Below, in pieces: positions 1 through 5,204 of a DNA stretch of 5,204 nt (position 1 is its first letter; every line of letters begins with the position of its first letter). Both the position numbers and the translations under genes were made by a program. The notes beneath the pieces are model-generated. The model saw only the letters and a list, made by a program, of their open reading frames with translations, searched no databases and had not been told where the DNA came from. The DNA comes from JANPJV01 sp031425695 (lineage in GTDB: Bacteria > Pseudomonadota > Gammaproteobacteria > Xanthomonadales > SZUA-5), in contig JANPJV010000275.1 in NCBI GenBank assembly GCA_031425695.1, forward strand, positions 1 through 5,204. The letters run 5' to 3'.

Positions 1-1
1 G

Positions 2-31
2 AAAAAGCATCGCAGCCATGGCTGCTCCCAC
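2..31 (-). repeat. REP-type palindrome (GTGGGAGC family) just after the GH13 stop, possible terminator
   Basis: On the minus strand this reads GTGGGA, then the perfect palindrome GCAGCCATGGCTGC, then GATGC and five T residues. The layout (GTGGGA head, 5-bp GC-rich stem, 4-nt loop, GATGC tail) matches the REP elements common in Pseudomonas and Xanthomonadales, which usually carry a TTCA loop. It starts 12 bases after the amylase stop codon. The hairpin followed by a T run could help end transcription, but the T run is five bases away from the stem, so it is not a canonical intrinsic terminator. It belongs to a different family from the 8-3-8 hairpins elsewhere in the window. Confidence 0.6.
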
Positions 32-43
32 AGAAGCCAGCAG

Positions 44-706
44 CTACCTCACTCCGAACACCGCGGTTCCGAATCGCGCCGGCACCAACAAGCTCAGCTT
101 GCCACCCGCGAAATCCACCTTTGCCCCGGACAACCCATCGCGCCACTCGCTCGGCGATCCCTCCGGCAAGGCAATCTCCACCACCCGCGCCTCGGCGGAA
201 TTGTTGACCGCCACCAGTGCCACCTCGTCGCTCAACCGCCGCAGCCAGACCACGACGTGCTCGTCGAGGTGAATCGGCGCGTCGATGCTGCCGCGCCGCA
301 GGATCGCGTACTGGTTACGCAGGCCGATCAGCTCCTTGAACTCGGCGTGCATGGACAAGTCTGGCTGGCCGCCTTGATCCGCCCACGGATAGGTCGCCCG
401 GTTGAGTGGATCGTCGCCGCCGTTGAGACCGACTTCATCGCCGTAGTAGACCGTCGGCGCACCGGGGTAAGTCATCTGTACAAACAGCGCCAGCTGGAAG
501 CGTTCGCGCGCGAGCGTGGCGGCGGCCGGATCCTTTGCGTCGTCGCCGAGTACATGCAGTGAGCGCGCCTGGTCGTGCGTCGAGAGCAGGTTCATCAGCG
601 CATAGAAGGCCTGTGGCGGGTAGTGCTCGCGCATGAGCTCGAGGTTGGCGTTGAGCGCGCGGGCATCGCCGCCGGCGGCGTACTCGAGCACGCAGTTGCC
701 GAACAT
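44..706 (-). CDS. C-terminal 220 residues of the GH13 enzyme (end of barrel plus domain C)
   Basis: This segment continues the same frame immediately after the TAA. Its first codon is an ATG abutting the stop (TAAATG), but that Met is simply the residue after the lost Tyr. There is no purine-rich ribosome binding site upstream, so independent initiation is doubtful, although coupled restart cannot be excluded. It contains region IV (NLLSTHDQAR at residues 39-48, catalytic D45, substrate-binding H44) and the GAPTVYYGDEVGL segment (82-94) typical of the last barrel strands. A beta-sandwich domain C follows (about 140-220; VVVWLRR, VALVAVNNS). It has no signal peptide, so alone it would stay in the cytoplasm and lack the nucleophile. 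Its intact frame argues that the interruption is young. Confidence 0.7.
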   Translation of the reverse strand: MFGNCVLEYAAGGDARALNANLELMREHYPPQAFYALMNLLSTHDQARSLHVLGDDAKDPAAATLARERFQLALFVQMTYPGAPTVYYGDEVGLNGGDDPLNRATYPWADQGGQPDLSMHAEFKELIGLRNQYAILRRGSIDAPIHLDEHVVVWLRRLSDEVALVAVNNSAEARVVEIALPEGSPSEWRDGLSGAKVDFAGGKLSLLVPARFGTAVFGVR

Positions 707-709
707 TTA
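707..709 (-). other. In-frame TAA nonsense codon in the GH13 gene
   Basis: The plus strand reads tta here, giving TAA on the coding strand between codons for Asn (605) and Met (607). A C-to-A or T-to-A change in a Tyr codon is the simplest origin, because GH13 proteins commonly carry Asn-Tyr at this site. The other two genes of the window end in TGA and TAG, so the window alone gives no independent TAA terminator to compare. The base after the stop is A, which is not a favourable readthrough context. Confidence 0.8.
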
Positions 710-2524
710 GTTCATGGTGTAAACAAACATGTCGCCGGCCAGGTACTTGGACGCATCGAACCAGGTCTCGGCAACCGTCAGCGCATCCGGTCGATGCGCC
801 TTGACGGCGGTGCGCCACTCCCGCCAAAAATCATCCGGCACCCACGGCGCGACATCCATGCGCCAGCCAGCCGCGCCGCGGTCGAGCCACAACTGCATCA
901 CGCCATCAGGAGCGCCGTAGGCAAACTGCCGGAACGCGGGCGACGCCTTGTCGAGCTCCGGCAGATCCCGCGCGCCAGACCAGCCGCGATAAGGGTTTTC
1001 GGGATTGGACGGATCGAACGTGTACCACGACGCGTAGGGCGAATCGGTGCGGATCTTGCCACCTTCGAAAGCACCGACGCCCGGGTGATTGCCATGGCGA
1101 TCGAAGTAGGGCGAATCGATGCCGGTGTGGTTGAGCGAAGTGTCGGCGATCACGCGCATGCCGCGGCGTTTCGCTTCGGCCGTGAGACGCTCGAAGTCAG
1201 CATTGCTGCCAAATCCTGGATCGATGTTGCGGTAATCGGCCGTGTCGTATTTGTGGTTGCTCGCGGCACGGAACAGCGGAGTGAGGTAAAGCGTGTTCGC
1301 ACCGAGATCGCGGATGTAGTCGAGCTTGTCGATGATTCCTTTAAGATCGCCGCCGAAGAAGTCGTTGCTGTAGCGCGCGTCGGAGCCGTCGCCGGTGCCG
1401 GAGAGGAAGGGCGTTTCGTTCCAGTCGCGATGCGCTTCGACCGTGCCATCGTGGAAGCGCGCAACTCCCGGCTGCGGGTCATTGGCGGGATCGCCGTTGC
1501 GAAAGCGCTCCGGAAAAATGTAGTAGTAGACGACGTCGGGCGCCCACTCAGGCACCTTGAAATCGGCCGCAAAAATCGTCTGCCGATACCGGCGAATGCG
1601 CTCGGCATTGGTCGGCTTGAACGCGATCACGCCCTGGCCGCCACTACCTTTCTCACGCGTCCAGAACACGCCGTCGCGATTGTTCTGGAAGATGTAAGTC
1701 TGCCCGGCGATGACCAGCTCGAACCAGTAGCCGTAGACGCCGATTGCGGGGAAGCGATGCTGCGCGCGCCAGTGTGCTTTGTGTGGGTTTGCGCTATGCG
1801 CAGACGCCCCTGCTTGTGGTGGGTCTGCGCTGTGCGCGGACGCTTCCTGTTGAACCAGCGGCAGACGCTCAATCTCCCGATACTCGAGCACCTCCTGATT
1901 GCCTTCCAGGCGGCGGCTCTCGATCACCAAAGTCGCGCTTTCGACCCCCGGCAGCGCGCTCAAGGCGAATTCGATCGGCGTCCCCGGCAGCTGCGCCCCG
2001 AACGGTGACTTATGAGCCGTTGCGCGCGAATCAAAGCGCACGCTGAGCGCCACCGGATCAGTGACGACCGGCGCCTGCGCATCGACGAAACTACGCGGTC
2101 CGATCGCGACCGTGGCGACGCCAGCGTCGACCTTCAACCGCACCGTGTGCTCGCCCTTGAACGCGAAGCGCAAGTTCGCAGTGCCGCCGGGGTCCGCGCC
2201 GGAAACGGTAATGAACGCGGTCTGCGGGATCAGCGTGCCATCGCTGCCGGTCTTCGCCCCGAAGGTCGTCGGATGTGCCCAGCCGGCATCGGCGACCTTG
2301 AAATCATGCGCCGCCCGTTCCTCCACGTTGAGGTAGTAGCCGTCGCAGCGGTACTGGAACGCGTACTCCGGGAGCGCCGCCCAGCTCGACATCGACCCGC
2401 GCAGGAACAGCGTCGTCTCGCCAAACGGCGCCGGCGCACAGCTGGCCGCGCCATCGGCGCGGGGCTCGGGAACACTGCAGGCGGACACCACGAGGCAGAG
2501 CGCCAACAGGATCGAAATACGCAT
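707..2524 (-). CDS. N-terminal 605 residues of the GH13 lipoprotein (signal, beta-sandwich domains, most of the barrel)
   Basis: This is the part that would be translated if the TAA is real. The start ATG at 2522-2524 is preceded by a GAGG-type ribosome binding site (GCGAGGCGACG before ATG). Residues 1-16 form a lipoprotein signal with lipobox VSAC and acylated C16, predicting a membrane-anchored product. Residues about 30-140 (with GSMSSW and a WAHP segment) look like a glucan-binding beta domain. Residues about 155-300 resemble the Ig-like/CBM34-type N-terminal domain of neopullulanase-like enzymes. The catalytic barrel starts near W327 (APDVVYYYIFPERFRNGD). D557 and E586 are present, but the product ends before the third acidic residue and the last barrel strands, so it should be inactive and possibly unstable. 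Residues 228-251 are an unusual 12-residue tandem repeat encoded by REP-like DNA. Confidence 0.8.
   Translation of the reverse strand: MRISILLALCLVVSACSVPEPRADGAASCAPAPFGETTLFLRGSMSSWAALPEYAFQYRCDGYYLNVEERAAHDFKVADAGWAHPTTFGAKTGSDGTLIPQTAFITVSGADPGGTANLRFAFKGEHTVRLKVDAGVATVAIGPRSFVDAQAPVVTDPVALSVRFDSRATAHKSPFGAQLPGTPIEFALSALPGVESATLVIESRRLEGNQEVLEYREIERLPLVQQEASAHSADPPQAGASAHSANPHKAHWRAQHRFPAIGVYGYWFELVIAGQTYIFQNNRDGVFWTREKGSGGQGVIAFKPTNAERIRRYRQTIFAADFKVPEWAPDVVYYYIFPERFRNGDPANDPQPGVARFHDGTVEAHRDWNETPFLSGTGDGSDARYSNDFFGGDLKGIIDKLDYIRDLGANTLYLTPLFRAASNHKYDTADYRNIDPGFGSNADFERLTAEAKRRGMRVIADTSLNHTGIDSPYFDRHGNHPGVGAFEGGKIRTDSPYASWYTFDPSNPENPYRGWSGARDLPELDKASPAFRQFAYGAPDGVMQLWLDRGAAGWRMDVAPWVPDDFWREWRTAVKAHRPDALTVAETWFDASKYLAGDMFVYTMN
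1772..1843 (-). repeat. 72-bp block inside the GH13 gene: two tandem REP-like hairpins encoding a 12-residue repeat
   Basis: The two 36-bp units encode ASAHSADPPQAG and ASAHSANPHKAH (residues 228-251). On the plus strand each contains GTGG, an 8-nt arm, a 3-nt loop, an 8-nt arm and GC. Copy A is at 1783-1807 (arms GTTTGCGC and GCGCAGAC, loop TAT). Copy B is at 1819-1843 (arms GTCTGCGC and GCGCGGAC, loop TGT). Each stem has one G-T wobble. The period of 36 is a multiple of three, so the frame is kept. The peptide is hydrophilic and falls between predicted beta strands of the Ig-like N-terminal domain, a place that tolerates insertions. The architecture matches the intergenic copies at 2607-2631 and 2697-2721. 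Confidence 0.65.
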
Positions 2525-2606
2525 CGTCGCCTCGCTTGCTGGGCAGGCGCCTAGGATGCTGCCGCGCTAGGTGCGGGCGGGGATGAATACGATTGCGGTC
2601 TTTTGC

Positions 2607-2631
2607 GTGGGTCCGGACCTTGTCCGGACGC
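2607..2631 (+). repeat. REP-like hairpin, plus orientation (8-3-8 architecture)
   Basis: The order is GTGG head (2607-2610), arm GTCCGGAC, loop CTT, arm GTCCGGAC, then GC. The stem is 8 perfect base pairs. It faces the inverted copy at 2697-2721, and the two together form a BIME-like pair with tails pointing at each other. It lies 82 bases upstream of the amylase start. Confidence 0.7.
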
Positions 2632-2696
2632 TCTTCCTCGGCTGGATTGTGGTGAGAGCGGCCTTGCTGCGAAGCCTTCTGCAAAATCCGGAAGGA

Positions 2697-2721
2697 GCGT
2701 TCGGACAAGGTCCGAACCCAC
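2697..2721 (-). repeat. REP-like hairpin, minus orientation (8-3-8 architecture)
   Basis: Read on the minus strand: GTGG head, arm GTTCGGAC, loop CTT, arm GTCCGAAC, then GC. Compared with the copy at 2607-2631, one position in each arm has changed together (C-G pair to T-A pair), so the 8-bp stem is fully preserved. The pair is separated by 65 bases, and the regions next to the tails (GCTCTTCC and GGAAGGAGC) are also partly complementary. Confidence 0.7.
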
Positions 2722-2773
2722 GCCGATCAAGAGCTGGCCGATCCCGTTGGAGTGCTGGTCACGAACCGCGGCA

Positions 2774-2824
2774 TCGGGCGCTACGTGACAAGCCTCACCG
2801 CAGACCTTGTCCCGTAGCGCCCGA
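2774..2824. repeat. Long inverted repeat, 19-nt arms, GTAGCGCCCGA type
   Basis: The left arm (2774-2792) and right arm (2806-2824) are complementary at 18 of 19 positions around a 13-nt loop; the core is TCGGGCGCTACG with its complement CGTAGCGCCCGA. It lies in the non-coding gap downstream of the oxygenase and may act as a transcript-end hairpin. No T run follows the stem on the minus strand, so a simple intrinsic terminator is not supported. Confidence 0.6.
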
Positions 2825-2853
2825 CGTCCGTTGCGGGGACGATTCGGTGCTAC
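2814..2853. repeat. Alternative GTAG-headed imperfect hairpin overlapping the 2774-2824 repeat
   Basis: It begins GTAGCGCCCGACGTCC and ends GGGGACGATTCGGTGCTAC. The ends pair imperfectly (one mismatch and one bulge in the outer stem) around a short loop near GTTGCGG. The GTAG head resembles Xanthomonadales REP elements such as those described in Stenotrophomonas. It shares bases 2814-2824 with the inverted repeat to its left, so the two structures cannot form at once. Confidence 0.45.
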
Positions 2854-3008
2854 GCGGGCGCAACATGACCTACGTTTGAAGCAAAGGCATCCAAAGCGGC
2901 GCAGAGCTGCTTCCGGCATCCTGCCTCTCGCACGATTCGCACATCCATGTGCATCGCGCCGCACTCCAAATTTGACCGGGCTCCGCTACGTGTGCGCTGC
3001 TTGCTCCC

Positions 3009-4523
3009 CTACGCCCGCGAAAACCACCCATGAAATCCCAGCGGCATGGCGTATGGGAGCCAGGCCATTGCGAGGGGGCCGTCGCCTACGTTGCGGGCGT
3101 CGAGGATGCTCAATCCCGTGCGCTGTTTTTCGAAGTCGAGCACGGTGCCGATGAGCCAGCCGTCGTCGATCTTGCTGCTTCCCGGGCGGGGGACGAAGCG
3201 GTGTTCCTCGACCATGATCGCGGCTCCGTAGGAAAAGGTGCGCACGCGTCCTTGATCGTCGACTGACGAGATCGCGTTGGAGTAAGGGGCGTCGTGGCGG
3301 CCGCTGCTCGAGGTCAGGTAGATCGCCCCGCGCGACTTGCCCGTAGCGCGCTCGTCGAAGACCGGGAATTCGCCGCTGCGATGGCCGCGACTGACCCATG
3401 CGGCCGTCTTTTGCTTGAGGTCGATGCGCAGGCTCACGAGCTCGGTGGCGACGCCTTCCGGATCGCGGACGCCGCGCATGGCGCCGGCGAGCGGGGAGCG
3501 TGCCTGGACCAGGTCGTGATGGCGTACGCCGCGCACGTCGATGAGGCCCGCGTGCTCGGTGGCGTCCGCCCAATGGTAGACCGCCGCGTGCTCGACCTCG
3601 AACCACTGCGGCTGGTCGAGTGCATCCTTGGGGATGACCGCGATGCGGCACGGCACGCGCGGGTCGTATTGCATGCGCTCGAACAGCGATTTGCCTTCGG
3701 TGCCGTGCGTGTACGGCTCCAGCATCACGATCAGGTGCCGCTCGGTCATGCTGAAGCTGTGCAGGTAGCCGGGCCCGATGTCGTCGGACACCACGGCGTG
3801 CTTGCGCAGGGTGCCGTCGGCGCCGATGTTCCAGACCAGCACGCCGCTGGCGCCGAGCATGGCCAGGCCCCCGATGTTCAAAAGCGAGCCGTCGCGCTCG
3901 ACCAGAGGGTGCGCCGAAAACGGCGCCGCAGTCAGTTCCGGGCTGAAGTTGACCGGGCCCAATGTGGTCAGGTCGCCAGGCGCAAGGGCAGTCGCCGAGC
4001 CACCTTCCCACAGTGCCAGCAGCCGCCCAGCGTGCTCGATCACTGCAGTGTTCGCGGTATTCATGTCGTCGTTGTTGCGCACCGAAATCGCATCCGGCAC
4101 GGTGCTTCCGGCCGCGGGGAACAGAAAGCGCCCGGCGGCCTTTTCGCGCTCGAACTTGGGCGTTGCGATCATGCGTGCTCGATGCGAGACGCCGCGCGAG
4201 TCGACGCGCCAGGCGTGCAGCATGCCGTCGCCATCGAACCAGTGCTTGTAGCGGAAGCCGGCGCGTTCGAACCACGCCGGCCCATTGCGGTAGAGCACGC
4301 CGCCAAGCCCTTGCGGCATGCGACCCTCGAGCTTCGCAGCAGTCGGCTCGAAGACCGCCTTCGATGCATTCTGCCAACCGATCAGCCACGGCTCGGCGCG
4401 CAGGCCGCGTGCAAAGGCGGCTGCGCGGCCGCCATCGATTGCAGCTGCCGTCGCCAGGCGCGGCAAGCTTGCGGCGGCCAGGGCACCGAGCAGGGTGTCA
4501 CGCAGGAAGCGACGGCGGTTCAT
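3009..4523 (-). CDS. Carotenoid cleavage oxygenase family protein, Tat-exported
   Basis: This 504-residue protein is a carotenoid cleavage oxygenase (RPE65/lignostilbene dioxygenase superfamily), a non-haem Fe(II) enzyme with a seven-bladed beta-propeller that splits conjugated C=C bonds with O2. The four iron-ligand histidines are recognisable by context: H205 (FSAHP), H255 (YLHSF), H317 (VYHW) and H498 (GFHG near the C-terminus). Other family marks are RNGP (79-82), HWFDGDGMLHA (94-104) and acidic second-shell candidates E173, E362 and E385. Residues 1-28 form a twin-arginine signal (NRRRFLRD, hydrophobic stretch, A-rich cleavage zone), implying folded, metal-loaded export to the periplasm. 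The start ATG follows a GGGGA-type site and lies 13 bases after the upstream gene's stop, so the two are probably co-transcribed. The length is normal and the frame intact. The substrate (carotenoid, apocarotenal or stilbene) cannot be told from the sequence. Confidence 0.93.
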   Translation of the reverse strand: MNRRRFLRDTLLGALAAASLPRLATAAAIDGGRAAAFARGLRAEPWLIGWQNASKAVFEPTAAKLEGRMPQGLGGVLYRNGPAWFERAGFRYKHWFDGDGMLHAWRVDSRGVSHRARMIATPKFEREKAAGRFLFPAAGSTVPDAISVRNNDDMNTANTAVIEHAGRLLALWEGGSATALAPGDLTTLGPVNFSPELTAAPFSAHPLVERDGSLLNIGGLAMLGASGVLVWNIGADGTLRKHAVVSDDIGPGYLHSFSMTERHLIVMLEPYTHGTEGKSLFERMQYDPRVPCRIAVIPKDALDQPQWFEVEHAAVYHWADATEHAGLIDVRGVRHHDLVQARSPLAGAMRGVRDPEGVATELVSLRIDLKQKTAAWVSRGHRSGEFPVFDERATGKSRGAIYLTSSSGRHDAPYSNAISSVDDQGRVRTFSYGAAIMVEEHRFVPRPGSSKIDDGWLIGTVLDFEKQRTGLSILDARNVGDGPLAMAWLPYAMPLGFHGWFSRA

Positions 4524-4536
4524 GGCGTTTCCCCGC

Positions 4537-4959
4537 TCAGCGCAGCTTGACGGTGATGCTGGCGTCGTCCGCGCCGACGTCGAAGCGCGCTTCGTCGTAC
4601 TTTGGACGGCGCATCACCCGCGGGTTGTTGGAGAAGCCATAGCCTTCGGTTGGCATGCCGATGAAGTTGGTATCGAGCTTGCCGTTGCTGTTTTCGTCGT
4701 GCATGACCTGCACCGCGTACTGGCCGGGCTTCAGGTCATCAAAAGCGAGCGTGAGCGTGTCGCCTGCGGGGGTCAGCATGCGGCGCGCGACCGCCTTCTT
4801 GCCATCGTCCCAGCCCGCGGGCGAGTCGATCAGCGCCACCATCACGGCGCCCTTTTCGGTGCGCAGGTCAGTGATTTCGACAGTCAACTGCGAGGCCTGC
4901 GCGGAGACGGCTGAGAGTGCGGCGAGAACGAAGATAGTGCGGGGAAACTTGAGGTTCAT
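4537..4959 (-). CDS. DUF2141 domain secreted protein
   Basis: This 140-residue exported protein belongs to the DUF2141 family, whose biochemical role is not established. A Sec signal peptide covers residues 1-22 (basic start, hydrophobic FVLAALSAVSA, AQA cleavage site). The mature part is a small predicted beta protein. The family hallmark is MHDENSNGKLDTNFIGMPTEGYGFSNN at about 86-112; the DENSNGKLD stretch looks like an acidic metal-binding loop, though this is inference. The preceding KPGQYAVQV is also typical. The ATG at 4957-4959 is chosen over the GTG three codons upstream: an AGGAG motif at 4968-4972 is 8 bases from the ATG but overlaps the GTG. It is the first gene of a likely operon with the Tat-exported carotenoid oxygenase; both products should reach the periplasm. 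Confidence 0.9.
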   Translation of the reverse strand: MNLKFPRTIFVLAALSAVSAQASQLTVEITDLRTEKGAVMVALIDSPAGWDDGKKAVARRMLTPAGDTLTLAFDDLKPGQYAVQVMHDENSNGKLDTNFIGMPTEGYGFSNNPRVMRRPKYDEARFDVGADDASITVKLR

Positions 4960-4967
4960 GGTGCTCA

Positions 4968-4972
4968 CTCCT
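4968..4972 (-). promoter_or_regulatory. Ribosome binding site (AGGAG) that decides the DUF2141 start
   Basis: AGGAG on the minus strand lies 8 bases before the ATG at 4957-4959. The alternative GTG begins inside this motif and so cannot use it. Confidence 0.75.
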
Positions 4973-5028
4973 GGGTGGATGGGGTGAGCAAAGTCTGGTC
5001 GTCGCGGGCCGTTCTCTTAAGGTCCCGG

Positions 5029-5060
5029 GCGTCACCTGGTGAGGGTGCCGATCGTCACCT
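5029..5060 (-). promoter_or_regulatory. Direct repeats of AGGTGACG upstream of the DUF2141-oxygenase operon
   Basis: AGGTGACG occurs at 5053-5060 and 5030-5037 on the minus strand, spaced 23 bases start to start (about two helical turns). The second copy overlaps the palindrome TCACCTGGTGA (5032-5042). The spacing and the position about 70-100 bases before the start codon would suit a regulator binding one face of the DNA. No known operator is recognised, and no -35/-10 pair is clear. Confidence 0.3.
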
Positions 5061-5118
5061 CCGCGTGCCGCGCATCGGCGGCGGTAGATCGGTTCGGCGA
5101 CGAAGAGAAGGAGCATTC

Positions 5119-5166
5119 TTTCCGCAGATTTCGCAGATTTCCGCAGTGTAACAGCAAGTTTCGCAG
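5119..5166 (-). repeat. Short repeats of CTGCG(G)AAA upstream of the operon, with a weak extended -10
   Basis: On the plus strand TTTCCGCAGA (5119), TTTCGCAGA (5129), TTTCCGCAG (5138) and TTTCGCAG (5159) occur; the first three are back to back. On the minus strand TGTTACACT lies between the third and fourth copies and resembles an extended -10 (TG-N-TACACT), but no good -35 is found at the usual distance. This AT-richer patch contrasts with the surrounding GC-rich DNA, as expected for a promoter region. Confidence 0.35.
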
Positions 5167-5204
5167 CGGCGTGCGTTGCCTGGGTATGGGCCGCGCACCC
5201 GGGG

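Larger units (their letters stand above)
44..2524 (-). pseudogene. GH13 alpha-amylase/neopullulanase-like lipoprotein, interrupted by one in-frame stop
   Basis: Two adjacent open segments in the same frame form one 826-codon GH13 glycoside hydrolase, broken only by a TAA at 707-709. Read through, all GH13 signatures appear in order: DTSLNH (461-466, region I), LPELD (521-525, region V, like the neopullulanase/cyclomaltodextrinase MPKLN motif), GWRMD with nucleophile D557 (region II), TVAETW with acid/base E586 (region III), and STHD with the third catalytic Asp at about 651 (region IV). The enzyme would cleave alpha-1,4 (perhaps alpha-1,6) glucans at the cell surface. The stop falls in the segment reading MN-stop-MFGN, where GH13 proteins usually have Asn-Tyr, so one TAC-to-TAA or TAT-to-TAA change explains it. 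There is no frameshift and the downstream half is intact. This points to a very recent mutation or a base-call error. The exact substrate and subfamily are uncertain. Confidence 0.85.
2525..3008. other. 484-bp gap between the oxygenase stop and the GH13 start, rich in palindromes
   Basis: No open frame here looks like a protein: the candidate frames run through the repeats and read as low-complexity Arg/Pro/Ser-rich translations. The gap holds a converging pair of REP-like hairpins (2607-2631, 2697-2721) and a long inverted repeat with an overlapping alternative hairpin (2774-2853). A small perfect palindrome, GCACATCCATGTGC, lies at 2939-2952. The promoter of the amylase should lie here, probably in 2525-2606 on the minus strand, but I found no convincing -35/-10 pair. 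The many hairpins would separate transcription of the oxygenase operon from the amylase. Confidence 0.6.

Noticed and set aside
575..2008. Long plus-strand open frame (477 codons) opposite the amylase gene
   Set aside because: It is antisense to recognisable GH13 sequence. High GC opens such frames; the translation is rich in Arg, Val and Ala and matches no family.
2607..2853. CRISPR-like repeats
   Set aside because: The repeats are inverted, few and unequally spaced, with no uniform spacers; REP-type elements explain them better.
2571..2879. Plus-strand 102-codon frame across the REP pair
   Set aside because: Its coding would be mostly palindromic repeat sequence; no conserved features.
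2551..2964. Minus-strand 137-codon frame in the gap before the amylase
   Set aside because: It runs through the REP-like hairpins and is rich in Arg, Ser and Pro; no domain, and its length is expected by chance at this GC content.
2986..4389. 467-codon minus-strand frame overlapping the oxygenase in another phase
   Set aside because: Extremely Arg-rich translation typical of a shifted GC-rich frame; the other phase is clearly the gene.
3294..4550. Long plus-strand open frame (418 codons) opposite the oxygenase gene
   Set aside because: Complement of a protein with all four family histidines; no recognisable domain or ribosome binding site.
4868..5116. Minus-strand 82-codon frame starting upstream of DUF2141, with a GGAAAG stretch before its ATG
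   Set aside because: It overlaps the well-supported DUF2141 signal peptide by about 90 bases and is rich in Arg and Pro; a leader peptide cannot be fully excluded, but nothing supports it.
5171..5204. Possible GTG or ATG start of a plus-strand gene at the right edge
   Set aside because: Only about ten codons are visible and there is no ribosome binding site.

Overview
The window is GC-rich, high-coding-density DNA. All three recognisable loci lie on the minus strand, so they are read from right to left. Composition, the exported-protein style and the REP-type palindromes with GTGGG or GTAG heads suggest a gammaproteobacterium of the Xanthomonadales type (Lysobacter, Luteimonas or a relative). 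This is an inference; there is no rRNA or marker gene to confirm it.

Layout in transcription order. Positions 5204-4960 are a leader region with short direct repeats. Next comes a two-gene operon: a small secreted DUF2141 protein (4959-4537) followed 13 bases later by a Tat-exported carotenoid cleavage oxygenase with all four iron-ligand histidines (4523-3009). Positions 3008-2525 hold no convincing gene but carry several REP-like palindromes. After them lies a large GH13 alpha-glucan-degrading lipoprotein gene (2524-44). A single in-frame TAA at 707-709 interrupts it exactly where the family has a Tyr codon. The upstream part keeps the nucleophile and the acid/base; the downstream part holds the third catalytic Asp and the C-terminal domain. 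A further REP palindrome of another family follows the amylase stop at the left edge.

The two units look functionally separate. One is an exported apocarotenoid or phenylpropanoid cleavage pair. The other is a surface alpha-glucan hydrolase that appears freshly broken, or carries a one-base sequence error. The most unusual feature is a family of REP-like hairpins with a constant architecture: a GTGG head, an 8-nt arm, a 3-nt loop, an 8-nt arm and a GC tail. Two copies sit in the intergenic gap and two sit in tandem, in frame, inside the amylase gene, where they encode a 12-residue peptide repeat. I saw no CRISPR array, tRNA, rRNA, transposase or clear defence system.
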